18,131 nucleotides of DNA from UBA1181 sp045617845 (GCA_045617845.1 JAZLJL010000104.1:1-18131); one strand, 5' to 3'. Positions 1 through 7,705 are shown, counted from the stretch's first letter. Numbers and translations are program-made. The notes: generated by a model from the letters alone, not told the origin.

Positions 1-317
1 GCTTTTTATGGATACTTTTTGTCTATTTTAATCATTTCCTCAGTCACAATGGAACCCCATTGCTCCTATCGGAAATAATCAAAATATCCTAAAAAGTCTC
101 TCATAAAAATCTCCAATAAAAAAATTTAAACAGCTTCTAATGTTATGGTACAATAATTTCCACAAAGTGGTTGTCCTTTTTCCCTAGAAGATTGGCGGTT
201 CTCCGCGTGTTTTTACATGTGAACTTTTTGTTTCACTTTTTTTAAGCCGTAAAGTGTGGAAATCTCAAAAAATATCATTACATTTACCACGTTTTTAACG
301 CATAAAATATTACGGAA
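1..317. other. Non-coding leader region upstream of the T9SS cargo gene
   Basis: No convincing gene is seen here. The stretch is AT-rich. Near its middle is a weak hairpin, GTGAA (219-223) pairing with TTCAC (232-236), followed by seven T residues (237-243). This could be a rho-independent terminator of a gene lying to the left of the window, but the stem is only 5 bp. A possible promoter lies at 255-286. Confidence 0.5.
255..286 (+). promoter_or_regulatory. Possible Bacteroidota promoter for the T9SS cargo gene
   Basis: TACATTTA at 279-286 matches seven of eight positions of the Bacteroidota -7 element TAnnTTTG. TGTG at 255-258 lies 20 bases upstream and matches three of four positions of the -33 element TTTG. 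The start codon at 318 is about 30 bases downstream, which suits a short leader. Both boxes are imperfect, so this is tentative. Confidence 0.35.
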
Positions 318-1361
318 ATGAGAAAACTATTTACATTAACTGCAGCTATGCTTTTAGCAGCTGGTTGTTTTGCACAATACAGCTTGTCATACAAAGCTAA
401 TCAGCTTCGTATCGGCGACTACCGCAATATGAAGCAAATCGAATATCAGGAGCAAGGCGAAGCCGGAGCCAACCAATATTGGGATTTCTCGAAGGCCAAG
501 GTGCTCAAGGATATGTATATCGACCAACAGGAAGATCTTAACGCAGTTGCTGAAGAGGGCTATCGCCTAAGCTGCGATGAGGGTGGAACAAAGCATACTT
601 TGTTCGAAATCACCAAGTCCGAGAAGAGATACTTCGGTATGATTACTCCTGGCGGTAAGATTGAGTTCGAACAGCCTATCGTCGATTTGATGTTCCCGCT
701 CTCTTATAAAGATACGAAGGCAGGCATCATGGATGGAGCTTATATTCCAAATAACGGAGAGCCTTCCCTTATAAAAGGTAATTATATGACGAAGGCTGAT
801 GCATGGGGTACCCTCGTGTTGCCAGACGGAAATACTTACCGTAACGTTCTCCGTGTGAAAGTGACTAAAGACTATAAGCAAAATTATGGTAAGACTAGTT
901 ACACGATCCACACGACCCGTTATCAATACTTCGCTGAGGGCGCTCGTTATCCGGTGCTCATCGTAGTGGAGAGCGAGACTTCTTCCGATTCCGGTTGCAA
1001 GTGTGGCGGTAAATATGCCGAGATGTTCATGGAGACTCCTGCCGTTTATGAGAATGACGCTATCAAGTCCGCTCCTAAGAACAACGGATTCGAGTATGCT
1101 GCCGAATTCAACTATTTGGCTTCTCCGAACCCATTCTCAGAGAGCATCAATTTGGCGTTCACTTTGGGTGCTGACGCTAAGGTGACTGTAGATATCTTGG
1201 ATATCAATGGCCGTCTCTTGAACACTTTCATGAGCGAGCAACTCTCTTCCGGCCAATACTCGTATAACTTCAACGCTTCTGGTTTGACTCCAGGTCAGTA
1301 TGCGTTGCGTATCCAAGTGGGTGACGAAACTTATACCAATATGATGTTGAAGAACGAATAA
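318..1361 (+). CDS. Secreted protein with type IX secretion C-terminal sorting domain
   Basis: The 347-residue product starts with an export signal: basic MRK, a hydrophobic stretch (residues 4-16), then CFA before Q20, a typical signal peptidase I site. The core (about 20-260) has features common in Bacteroidota secreted proteins, including a QYWDFS motif and a GTLVLPDGNTYRNVLRVKV stretch, but I do not recognise an enzymatic family. Residues 266-347 form a T9SS type A sorting domain: YLASPNPF opening, VTVDILDINGRLL core, then SGLTPGQYALRI and a final strand. T9SS moves such proteins across the outer membrane and removes this domain, leaving the cargo attached to the surface or released. LAAGC17 partly resembles a lipobox, but position -3 is Ala, so signal peptidase I cleavage is favoured. 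The gene is monocistronic, with its own terminator at 1391. Confidence 0.88.
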   Translation: MRKLFTLTAAMLLAAGCFAQYSLSYKANQLRIGDYRNMKQIEYQEQGEAGANQYWDFSKAKVLKDMYIDQQEDLNAVAEEGYRLSCDEGGTKHTLFEITKSEKRYFGMITPGGKIEFEQPIVDLMFPLSYKDTKAGIMDGAYIPNNGEPSLIKGNYMTKADAWGTLVLPDGNTYRNVLRVKVTKDYKQNYGKTSYTIHTTRYQYFAEGARYPVLIVVESETSSDSGCKCGGKYAEMFMETPAVYENDAIKSAPKNNGFEYAAEFNYLASPNPFSESINLAFTLGADAKVTVDILDINGRLLNTFMSEQLSSGQYSYNFNASGLTPGQYALRIQVGDETYTNMMLKNE

Positions 1362-1390
1362 TTCTTCTTGACAATTGGTTCTATTTATAG

Positions 1391-1419
1391 GAGGCTGCCT
1401 TTGTGCAGCCTCTTTTTTT
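1391..1419 (+). terminator. Rho-independent terminator
   Basis: A perfect 8-bp stem GAGGCTGC (1391-1398) / GCAGCCTC (1405-1412) with a six-base loop is followed directly by a run of seven T. It lies 30 bases after the stop codon of the T9SS cargo gene and isolates it from the next gene. Confidence 0.93.
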
Positions 1420-1480
1420 CTGTTGGCTTTTTTTCTTGTGTGAAAATTTAACTATGTGACGTAGTATGTGAAAAAATGTT

Positions 1481-1488
1481 TATATTTG
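1481..1488 (+). promoter_or_regulatory. Bacteroidota -7 promoter element of the serine palmitoyltransferase gene
   Basis: TATATTTG matches TAnnTTTG fully. The start codon at 1513 lies 24 bases downstream, giving a short leader. The upstream -33 element is weak: TGTG at 1455-1458 is 22 bases away. The position just after the preceding terminator supports a real promoter. Confidence 0.6.
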
Positions 1489-1512
1489 TCTCGTAAAAGA
1501 TAGAATACAAAA

Positions 1513-2700
1513 ATGGGCTTATTACAAGAGAAATTGTCTAAGTATACCGAGCCGCAGAAAGTGAAGGCTTTGGGGGTATACCCTTACTTTAGAGTGATAG
1601 AGAGTGAACAAGACACCGAAGTGGTCATGAATGGCAGGAAGGTGTTGATGTTCGGTTCGAATAGCTATCTTGGTTTGACCAATCATCCCAAAATAAAGGA
1701 AGCCGCTATTGAGGCGACTAAAAAATATGGTTCCGGGTGCGCTGGGTCCAGATTCTTGAACGGTACTTTGGACATTCATGTCGAATTGGAAAACAAATTG
1801 GCCGAGTTCGTCGGGAAGGAAGAGGCTCTTATCTTCTCCGCAGGCTTCAATGTGAACATGGGTGTCGTTTCCATGCTTACGGGCCGCGAGGATTATTTGA
1901 TTTTTGATGAATTGGATCATGCTTCCATTATGGCTGGCAAACAAATGTCCTTCTCCAAGACTTTGAAATTCAAGCATAATGATATGGACTCCTTGGAGAA
2001 GAAACTCCAAATGTGCGAGCCTGACAAGGTGAAGTTGATTGTTGTCGACGGCGTGTTCAGTATGGAAGGCGATGTCACGAAATTGCCAGAAATCGTTTCC
2101 CTCTGCAAAAAATACAATGCGAATGTCTATGTTGACGAGGCACATAGTTTGGGCGTTTTTGGTAAACAGGGACGTGGTATCTGCGACCATTTTGGCTTGA
2201 CCAAGGATGTGGATGTCATCATGGGTACATTCAGCAAGTCGCTCGCTTCCATCGGAGGTTTCTGCGCCGCTGATTCTAGTGTGATCAATTATCTCCGCCA
2301 TAACGCAAGGCCATATATCTTCAGCGCAAGTATCACCCCTGCCGCTACGGCTTCCGTGCTCGCCGCTCTCGAAATCATGAAGAATGAGCCTGAGAGAATG
2401 GAACATCTCTGGAAAATAACCAAGATGGCTCTGGAAGGATTTAGAAACTTGGGATTCGAAATCGGACACACCGAGACTCCTATCATACCGCTCTTCATCC
2501 GCGACAACGAGAAGACCTTCTTGTTCACGAAACTTCTTTTCGAAGACGGCATCTTCGTAAACCCTGTCGTTAGCCCTGCTGTCCCTTCGGACGACACTTT
2601 GATCCGTTTCTCCTTGATGGCCACACACACGGAGGAGCAGGTCGCTATCGCTTTGGACAAAATTGGAAAGGTCGGAAAGAAATTGGGTGTCATTGCATAA
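1513..2700 (+). CDS. spt: Serine palmitoyltransferase (alpha-oxoamine synthase family)
   Basis: This 395-residue PLP enzyme most likely condenses serine with palmitoyl-CoA to 3-ketosphinganine, the first step of sphingolipid synthesis, in the cytosol. The family residues are present: H136 in DHASI (stacks on the cofactor ring), D208 and H211 in DEAHSLG, and the Schiff-base lysine K242 in GTFSKSLASIGG. The spacings H136-D208-H211-K242 equal those of the Sphingomonas enzyme (H159, D231, H234, K265, from memory). The N-terminus MGLLQEKLSKY, the YGSGCAGSRFLNGTLDIH stretch and the length resemble Bacteroides serine palmitoyltransferase more than BioF or glycine C-acetyltransferase, which are the alternatives. 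The start codon has no Shine-Dalgarno but sits behind a TATATTTG promoter element. No other sphingolipid gene is nearby. Confidence 0.87.
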   Translation: MGLLQEKLSKYTEPQKVKALGVYPYFRVIESEQDTEVVMNGRKVLMFGSNSYLGLTNHPKIKEAAIEATKKYGSGCAGSRFLNGTLDIHVELENKLAEFVGKEEALIFSAGFNVNMGVVSMLTGREDYLIFDELDHASIMAGKQMSFSKTLKFKHNDMDSLEKKLQMCEPDKVKLIVVDGVFSMEGDVTKLPEIVSLCKKYNANVYVDEAHSLGVFGKQGRGICDHFGLTKDVDVIMGTFSKSLASIGGFCAADSSVINYLRHNARPYIFSASITPAATASVLAALEIMKNEPERMEHLWKITKMALEGFRNLGFEIGHTETPIIPLFIRDNEKTFLFTKLLFEDGIFVNPVVSPAVPSDDTLIRFSLMATHTEEQVAIALDKIGKVGKKLGVIA

Positions 2701-2725
2701 CCCGTTTCCCTTCTATTGATATTGT

Positions 2726-2761
2726 GCGTCCCATACATGTTTTTTCGACAAGTATGGGCGC
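2726..2761 (+). terminator. Hairpin after serine palmitoyltransferase, possible weak terminator
   Basis: CCCATAC (2730-2736) pairs with GTATGGG (2752-2758). With one bulged T the stem extends to GCG/CGC on the outside. The loop is 15 bases and includes a T run. No strong T tract follows (CTTTGTG), so it may be a weak terminator or an RNA-stability element between serine palmitoyltransferase and DUF4494. Confidence 0.45.
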
Positions 2762-2787
2762 TTTGTGAAATATAACATCTATATAAT

Positions 2788-3234
2788 ATGAATTATTGGT
2801 TCGAATGTAAGGTCTCTTACACAAAATTGGACGATTCCGGTAAGAACAAGAAAATGTCTGATATATACTTGGTGGATGCGCTTTCTTTCACCGAGGCGGA
2901 GAAACGCGTTACAGAGGAGGTTAGTCTCTTCGCTAGCGCTTATGAGAATGGTTTTACCATCGAGGGCATCAAACATGTGAAGATCGGTGAAATCTTTGGC
3001 GAGGACATCGAATGTGAGAAGTGGTTTAGGTGTAAAGTGAACTTCGTCACCGTGGATGAGGTTTCCGCAAAGGAGAAAAAGGTGTCCAGCGTTATGCTCG
3101 TGCATGCGGATGATATGCAGGAGGCGTTCAAGAACTTGAAGGAGGGCTTGAAGGATACTATTTCTGATAGTGATATCGTCAGCATGTCGGAAACTTCAAT
3201 CGCGGATATTTTCCACTATAACGTACCGGCTTAA
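2788..3234 (+). CDS. DUF4494 family protein
   Basis: This small 148-residue cytosolic protein matches the DUF4494 family, found in Bacteroidota and often next to yggS; its function is not established. No signal peptide or membrane segment is visible. The protein has an internal twofold repeat. WFECKV (4-9), VDALSFTEAE (29-38) and KIGEIF (65-70) in the first half correspond to WFRCKV (79-84), VHADDMQEAF (105-114) and SIADIF (137-142) in the second. The family may therefore be a fused dimer of one alpha/beta fold. The start has no Shine-Dalgarno, and the upstream bases are AT-rich. The stop is 22 bases before the yggS start, so the two are probably one transcript. A role in PLP or amino-acid handling is only suggested by this neighbourhood. 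Confidence 0.85.
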   Translation: MNYWFECKVSYTKLDDSGKNKKMSDIYLVDALSFTEAEKRVTEEVSLFASAYENGFTIEGIKHVKIGEIFGEDIECEKWFRCKVNFVTVDEVSAKEKKVSSVMLVHADDMQEAFKNLKEGLKDTISDSDIVSMSETSIADIFHYNVPA

Positions 3235-3244
3235 TTTTATAAAA

Positions 3245-3251
3245 AAGGAGG
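3245..3251 (+). promoter_or_regulatory. Strong Shine-Dalgarno that sets the yggS start
   Basis: AAGGAGG ends five bases before ATG at 3257. Most other starts in this window have no comparable motif, as is usual in Bacteroidota. It supports the 3257 start over the in-frame ATG at 3170, which lies inside the DUF4494 gene. Confidence 0.75.
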
Positions 3252-3256
3252 ACTTT

Positions 3257-3922
3257 ATGTCATCCATCGCAGATAGAATAAAGGAAATCAATTCATCCCT
3301 GCGTGAAGGGACTAGGTTAGTGGCTGTCTCCAAGTTCCATCCCGTCGAGGCGATCAAGGAGGCGTATGATGCCGGACAACGTGTCTTCGGAGAGAATAAG
3401 GTGCAGGAGTTGGTGTCGAAAAAGGATTTGTTGCCTTCCGATATCTCGTGGCATTTCATCGGACATCTACAGACTAACAAGGTGAAGCAGATTGTGCCTT
3501 TCGTCTCGCTGATCCATAGTGTGGATACTGAGCATTTGTTGGCGGAGATTGACAAACAGGCCACTGCGTGTGGTAAGACGGTGGATTGTCTCCTTGAGGT
3601 GCACGTCGCGCGTGAGGAGACAAAGTTCGGTTTCGGTTTGGATGATGTGCGCACTTTTTTCGAAACGGGTGCTGATAAGAGTTACGGGCATGTGCGTATC
3701 GTCGGTATTATGGGAATGGCTTCCCATGTGGACGACGAGGATGAAATCCGTAAGGAGTTCCATTCCTTGCGCAGTTTGTTCGATGAGGTGAAAAAGAGGT
3801 ACGCTCCTTGGTTCTCGGAACTTTCCATGGGTATGTCCGGCGATTACCAAATCGCTATGCAGGAGGGGAGCACACTGGTCCGTATCGGCACATACATCTT
3901 TGGGGAACGCCTCGCTAAATAG
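3257..3922 (+). CDS. yggS: YggS/PROSC family pyridoxal phosphate homeostasis protein
   Basis: This 221-residue single-domain TIM-barrel PLP-binding protein has no known catalytic activity. It is thought to buffer or deliver PLP and so affects vitamin B6 and branched-chain amino-acid balance. The PLP lysine is K26 in LVAVSKFHP. Other family motifs are VFGENKVQEL, the signature WHFIGHLQTNK, GIMGMASH, and the C-terminal phosphate-binding part GMSGDYQIAMQEGSTLVRIG followed by IFG. Length is normal for the family (about 220-235). An in-frame ATG at 3170 would add 29 residues that overlap DUF4494 and do not belong to the family, so I chose the ATG with the Shine-Dalgarno. The gene is probably co-transcribed with DUF4494, whose stop lies 22 bases upstream. 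Confidence 0.94.
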   Translation: MSSIADRIKEINSSLREGTRLVAVSKFHPVEAIKEAYDAGQRVFGENKVQELVSKKDLLPSDISWHFIGHLQTNKVKQIVPFVSLIHSVDTEHLLAEIDKQATACGKTVDCLLEVHVAREETKFGFGLDDVRTFFETGADKSYGHVRIVGIMGMASHVDDEDEIRKEFHSLRSLFDEVKKRYAPWFSELSMGMSGDYQIAMQEGSTLVRIGTYIFGERLAK

Positions 3923-4010
3923 AAGTTTCCCCATCTCATCTTCACGCATATCCGGGAGAATGCGAATGCGTTATCCGATTTTTTGTTAATACCTAATTTT
4001 ATTATTATAG

Positions 4011-4042
4011 AGGCTATGGGCTGATTGCTCATGGCCTTTGTC
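4011..4042 (+). terminator. Probable terminator of the DUF4494-yggS transcript
   Basis: AGGCTATGGGC (4011-4021) pairs over its full length with GCTCATGGCCT (4027-4037), allowing two G-U wobbles, around a five-base loop. It is followed by TTGTCTTT. The hairpin is strong but the U tract is interrupted. Confidence 0.6.
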
Positions 4043-4055
4043 TTTCCTGTTCGTG

Positions 4056-4067
4056 CCGGACGTCCGG
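4056..4067. other. Perfect 12-bp palindrome, possible operator
   Basis: CCGGACGTCCGG is its own reverse complement. The symmetry extends to 18 bases (4053-4070) with one mismatched pair. It lies 170 bases upstream of the promoter that serves the acyl-CoA synthetase pair. It could bind a dimeric regulator, but chance is possible and no second copy was noticed. Confidence 0.25.
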
Positions 4068-4130
4068 TACTTTCCGGATGCTTTTCTGTCGCTTGCTTCT
4101 TCTCAATATCTTTTGAATGCATTGCCTCCT

Positions 4131-4149
4131 TTGCATTCGTGCAATTTTT
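4131..4149 (+). terminator. Small UUCG-loop hairpin with T run
   Basis: TTGCA (4131-4135), loop TTCG, TGCAA (4140-4144), then five T. The stem is only 5 bp but is capped by a stabilising UUCG tetraloop. It may be a second terminator upstream of the promoter at 4239. Confidence 0.4.
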
Positions 4150-4238
4150 GCACACATCGGATAGAACATTTTTCGTGAATTTTAATAGAATTGTAATCAA
4201 CCATTTACATCCGAACCGTTAATATTTTGGCACAAAAA

Positions 4239-4270
4239 TTTGTCGGGTGTGCAAACTTGGCGTAACTTTG
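4239..4270 (+). promoter_or_regulatory. Bacteroidota promoter for the acyl-CoA synthetase pair
   Basis: TTTG at 4239-4242 and TAACTTTG at 4263-4270 match the -33 (TTTG) and -7 (TAnnTTTG) consensus fully, with an ideal 20-base spacer. Transcription would begin near 4277, only about 10 bases before ATG 4287. A second in-frame ATG at 4296 may therefore be the true start. Confidence 0.8.
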
Positions 4271-4286
4271 CACAGTTTTAACAAAA

Positions 4287-5954
4287 ATGAGTATTATGGC
4301 AAATGGATTTGTTCAGTACTTTGAGAATGCAATAACAGAGTTTTGGGATATGAAGGCGATGACGGATTATGTCGCCAAATCAACATTCACATTTAGTCAA
4401 GTCGGAGAAGAGGTTGCGAAACTTCACATCCTTTTTGATGAATTGCATATTCAGAAAAATGATAAGATCGCTTTAGTGGGAAAGAATACGCCGCAATGGG
4501 CCATCACTTTTATGGCTGCGGTCACTTATGGCGCTGTGATTGTGCCTATCCTTCAGGATTTCCATCCGAATGATGTGCAACATATCATCAACCATTCGGA
4601 GTCCAAACTTTTGTTCTTGAGCGATAACCAGTGGGAAAACTTGGATGAAAACAAATTCCAATTCATACGTGGGGTCTTCTCCATCTCAGATTTCCGTTGC
4701 CTCTACCAGGCGCCGGGAGAGTCTATCCAGATGACCTTGAAACAATTGCCCCAACATTTTGCGCAGCGCTATCCGAATGGGTTCCGCAAGGAGGATGTCA
4801 AATATAGCGACAAGGATGACGCCGAGGTGGCTATGATCAATTACACGTCAGGTACGACTGGTTACAGTAAAGGTGTGATGCTTACGGGTGAGAACATGTG
4901 CGGAAACCTTGATTTCTCCGGCACGACCAATTTGGTCGGACGCGGATATGAAATCTTGACCTTCCTGCCTTTGGCGCATGCCTATGGTTGCGCGTTCGAT
5001 TTCTTGGCTCAGTTCGTGCATGGTGCTCATATCACGTTCCTCAATAGAATTCCAAGCCCGAAGATTTTGCTGAAGGCGATGGAAGAGGTGAAGCCTACGG
5101 CCGTCTTTACGGTGCCGCTTATCATAGAGAAAATTTATAAGAATAACATATTGCCGCAGTTGAACAAGACTTCCATGAAGTTGGCGACCAGTATACCTAT
5201 CTTATCCGGAAAGGTTTATTCGGAGATCCGTAATGCTTTGGTGAAGACTTTCGGTGGGGAGTTTAAACAACTGATTATCGGTGGCGCCCCAATCAATAAG
5301 GAGGTAGAGGATTTCTTGTTGAAGATTAATTTCCCATTCTCCGTCGGCTATGGTATGACCGAGTGCGGACCTATCATCAGTTTCGATGAGTGTAAGGACT
5401 GCGCGCCTCACTCCGCAGGACGGGCTGTCGTCGGTATGCAGATCCGCATCAATTCGTCCGACCCTCAAAATATTCCGGGGGAAATCCAGGTGAAGGGTAG
5501 AAACGTGATGAAGGGTTATTATAAGAATGAGGAGGCGACCGCCCAGACTTTCACCGAAGATGGTTGGATGCGTACGGGTGACATCGGCGTCATAGACAAA
5601 AATGGTTTCTTGTTTATCAAGGGACGCTCCAAAACGATGATTCTCGGTCCTAACGGCCAAAACATCTATCCGGAGGAAATCGAGTCTAAATTGAATAACT
5701 TGCCTTTCGTCTCTGAGAGCATCGTCATCCAACGTTCGGAGAAAATTGTCGCTTTGGTTTATCCGGACTATGCTGCGATGGATGAAATGGGTATCCAACG
5801 CGCTGACTTGGACACGATCATGGATGAACAACGCAAGAAACTCAATGAACAACTTGCCGCTTATGAGCGTTTAACTTCCATCATCATTCATCCTACTGAA
5901 TTCGAAAAGACTCCTAAGAAGTCTATCAAAAGATATCTCTACGAGAATATTTGA
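4287..5954 (+). CDS. AMP-forming acyl-CoA synthetase (first of a tandem pair)
   Basis: This 555-residue adenylate-forming enzyme is probably a fatty-acid:CoA ligase (fatty acid + ATP + CoA to acyl-CoA + AMP + PPi). Core motifs in order are the phosphate-binding loop YTSGTTGYSKG (186-196), GYGMTECGP (354-362), the adenine/ribose motif with D432 in RTGDIG, GRSKTMILGPNGQNIYPEEI, and a C-terminal lysine region PKKSIKRYLY that should carry the adenylation lysine (K548 is my inference). The central region LPLAHAYG is typical of long-chain acyl-CoA synthetases of Bacteroidales. No signal peptide or membrane segment is seen. It is followed after 28 bases by a close paralogue and probably shares its transcript. 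Chain-length preference cannot be read from the sequence. The start could be 4296 instead. Confidence 0.9.
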   Translation: MSIMANGFVQYFENAITEFWDMKAMTDYVAKSTFTFSQVGEEVAKLHILFDELHIQKNDKIALVGKNTPQWAITFMAAVTYGAVIVPILQDFHPNDVQHIINHSESKLLFLSDNQWENLDENKFQFIRGVFSISDFRCLYQAPGESIQMTLKQLPQHFAQRYPNGFRKEDVKYSDKDDAEVAMINYTSGTTGYSKGVMLTGENMCGNLDFSGTTNLVGRGYEILTFLPLAHAYGCAFDFLAQFVHGAHITFLNRIPSPKILLKAMEEVKPTAVFTVPLIIEKIYKNNILPQLNKTSMKLATSIPILSGKVYSEIRNALVKTFGGEFKQLIIGGAPINKEVEDFLLKINFPFSVGYGMTECGPIISFDECKDCAPHSAGRAVVGMQIRINSSDPQNIPGEIQVKGRNVMKGYYKNEEATAQTFTEDGWMRTGDIGVIDKNGFLFIKGRSKTMILGPNGQNIYPEEIESKLNNLPFVSESIVIQRSEKIVALVYPDYAAMDEMGIQRADLDTIMDEQRKKLNEQLAAYERLTSIIIHPTEFEKTPKKSIKRYLYENI

Positions 5955-5982
5955 TTTATTTACCTAAACTTATAAAAAGAAA

Positions 5983-7653
5983 ATGCAGTATTACGAAGGA
6001 AAATTTAATCAGTTATTGGAGAAATCAATTCGGGAGAATTGGGATTTGCCAGCTTTGACTAATTATGTGACGGGGGAGACTTACTATTACAAGGATGTCG
6101 CTTCCGCTATCGAAGAGGTGCATATCCTTTTTAAGGAATTGGGTATCCAAGCTGATGACAAAATCGCTTTGGTGGGTAAGAACACGCCTGAATGGGCTAT
6201 CTTATTTGCCGCCACTGTGTCTTATGGCGCTATCATCGTCCCAATCCTTCAAAATTTCCCGTTGGATGACATCCATCATATCGTGAACCATTCGGAGTCT
6301 AAAGTCCTTTTCGTGAGCGATAATTTGAAGGACCAGATCCAAGAGGATCATGTCAAAAGGGTGAAGTGCATCTATTGTTACACGGAGAAGTATTGCCTCC
6401 ATTCGAGCACTAAGTCGGCGATCCCTCATAAGATACAGGAATTGCGCGACGCACTGAAGGATAAGTTCCCTTCCGGTGTTTCCAAAGAGGACATCAAGTA
6501 TGCTGTAAGAAAAACGGATGATGTGTTCGCCATCAACTACACTTCCGGTACGACTGGCTTCAGCAAGGGCGTGATCCAAACGCATGGTAATATAGAGGGT
6601 AACCTCGGTTTCGCTTTTGAACATGGCTTGTCTTGCAAGGGAAACAAAATCCTCACGTTCTTGCCGCTCGCGCATACGTATGGGTGTACGCTTGACTTCC
6701 TTTCGCAAATCACGAACGGTTCGCATATTACATTCTTGAATAAGCTCCCGGCTCCGAAAACGCTTGTCAAGGCTTTCGAAACGGTACGCCCGAATGTGAT
6801 TTTCACTGTTCCGTTGGTCGTCGAGAAGATCTATAGGTCGGTGGCTGAGCCTATCTTGGCGCGCCATGCTTCCGATATGACGGAGGAACAAATGGAACAG
6901 AACATCTATCCGAATGTGCGTAATATGCTGATCCAGCTCTTCGGCGGTGAATTCAAACAGGTGATCATCGGCGGCGCTCCTTTGAACGCTGAAATAGAGG
7001 AATGCCTTAAGAAATTGAAGTTCCCTTTCGCTGTCGGCTATGGCATGACGGAGTGCTCTCCGCTCATCAGTTTTATCGGGCTCGAGCGTTTCGTGACTAC
7101 TTCCGTCGGCATCGTCTTGAAGAATATGGATGTCAAAATCGATTCGAAAGATCCTGAAAATGTGGCCGGAGAGATTCTTGTGAAGGGGCAAAACGTGACC
7201 TTGGGCTACTACAAGGACCAAGAGGGTACCGAGAAGGCCTTTGATGAGGACGGCTGGTTCCGTACAGGCGATATCGGCACTATGGACAAGGAACGATATC
7301 TCTTCCTAAAGGGGCGTTGTAAGACGATGATTTTGGGACCTTCGGGGCAGAACATCTATCCAGAGGCGCTGGAGGCGAAACTGAATAATCTTCCGTTCGT
7401 GTCGGAGTGCCTGGTAATCAAGAGCGGGGAAAAGTTGGTCGCTTTGGTTTATCCGGACTTTAAAGCGATGGATGAAATCAATATGGACCAGAAGGAACTG
7501 AACCGCATCATGGAGGATAATAAAAAGAACTTCAATAAAATGGTGGCGAACTATGAGCAGATTTCCGAAATCCGCTTGTATCCTAACGAGTTCGAAAAGA
7601 CACCTAAGAAGAACATAAAACGTTATTTGTACGAGAGCCGTAAGGAGGAATAG
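5983..7653 (+). CDS. AMP-forming acyl-CoA synthetase (second of a tandem pair)
   Basis: This 556-residue paralogue of the preceding gene is colinear from end to end. Motifs are YTSGTTGFSKG (186-196, the same position as in its partner), GYGMTECSP (352-360), D430 in RTGDIG, GRCKTMILGPSGQNIYPEAL and the C-terminal PKKNIKRYLY. All expected adenylation residues are kept, so both copies should be active. The copies differ in the stretch just before the phosphate loop, where this one has YCYTEKYCLHSS, and in the segment at about 286-312, where it carries an insertion (ARHASDMTEEQMEQ). These may affect acyl specificity. The gap to the first gene is 28 bases with no Shine-Dalgarno. A terminator follows at 7676. 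Like its neighbour it may supply acyl-CoA for phospholipid or sphingolipid synthesis (inference). Confidence 0.9.
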   Translation: MQYYEGKFNQLLEKSIRENWDLPALTNYVTGETYYYKDVASAIEEVHILFKELGIQADDKIALVGKNTPEWAILFAATVSYGAIIVPILQNFPLDDIHHIVNHSESKVLFVSDNLKDQIQEDHVKRVKCIYCYTEKYCLHSSTKSAIPHKIQELRDALKDKFPSGVSKEDIKYAVRKTDDVFAINYTSGTTGFSKGVIQTHGNIEGNLGFAFEHGLSCKGNKILTFLPLAHTYGCTLDFLSQITNGSHITFLNKLPAPKTLVKAFETVRPNVIFTVPLVVEKIYRSVAEPILARHASDMTEEQMEQNIYPNVRNMLIQLFGGEFKQVIIGGAPLNAEIEECLKKLKFPFAVGYGMTECSPLISFIGLERFVTTSVGIVLKNMDVKIDSKDPENVAGEILVKGQNVTLGYYKDQEGTEKAFDEDGWFRTGDIGTMDKERYLFLKGRCKTMILGPSGQNIYPEALEAKLNNLPFVSECLVIKSGEKLVALVYPDFKAMDEINMDQKELNRIMEDNKKNFNKMVANYEQISEIRLYPNEFEKTPKKNIKRYLYESRKEE

Positions 7654-7675
7654 GCTTGGTATGAATGAGGAAATG

Positions 7676-7705
7676 GGCGGAGCATTTTTGTGTTCCGCCT
7701 TTTTT
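7676..7705 (+). terminator. Rho-independent terminator after the acyl-CoA synthetase pair
   Basis: GGCGGA (7676-7681) pairs with TCCGCC (7694-7699) around a 12-base loop, followed by six T. It starts 22 bases after the stop codon. Confidence 0.85.

Larger units (their letters stand above)
3923..4286. other. 364-bp non-coding region between yggS and the acyl-CoA synthetases
   Basis: No credible gene is present; a 65-codon frame at 4025-4222 is low-complexity and lies over RNA hairpins. The region holds a likely terminator (4011-4037), a 12-bp perfect palindrome CCGGACGTCCGG (4056-4067), a UUCG-loop hairpin with a T run (4131-4149), and a promoter (4239-4270). It is much longer than other gaps in this half of the window, so regulation of the downstream pair is plausible. 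Confidence 0.6.

Noticed and set aside
1522..2628. A 368-codon minus-strand frame opposite serine palmitoyltransferase
   Set aside because: It is a shadow of a well-conserved plus-strand gene, with histidine-rich, family-less sequence and no promoter or start context.
3170..3256. An upstream start for yggS at 3170
   Set aside because: It would add 29 residues overlapping DUF4494 that are not part of the YggS family. ATG 3257 has a strong Shine-Dalgarno and gives the normal length.
4025..4222. A 65-codon frame between yggS and the acyl-CoA synthetases
   Set aside because: It begins inside a terminator hairpin, covers a palindrome and another hairpin, and encodes an F/S/C-rich sequence with no family resemblance.
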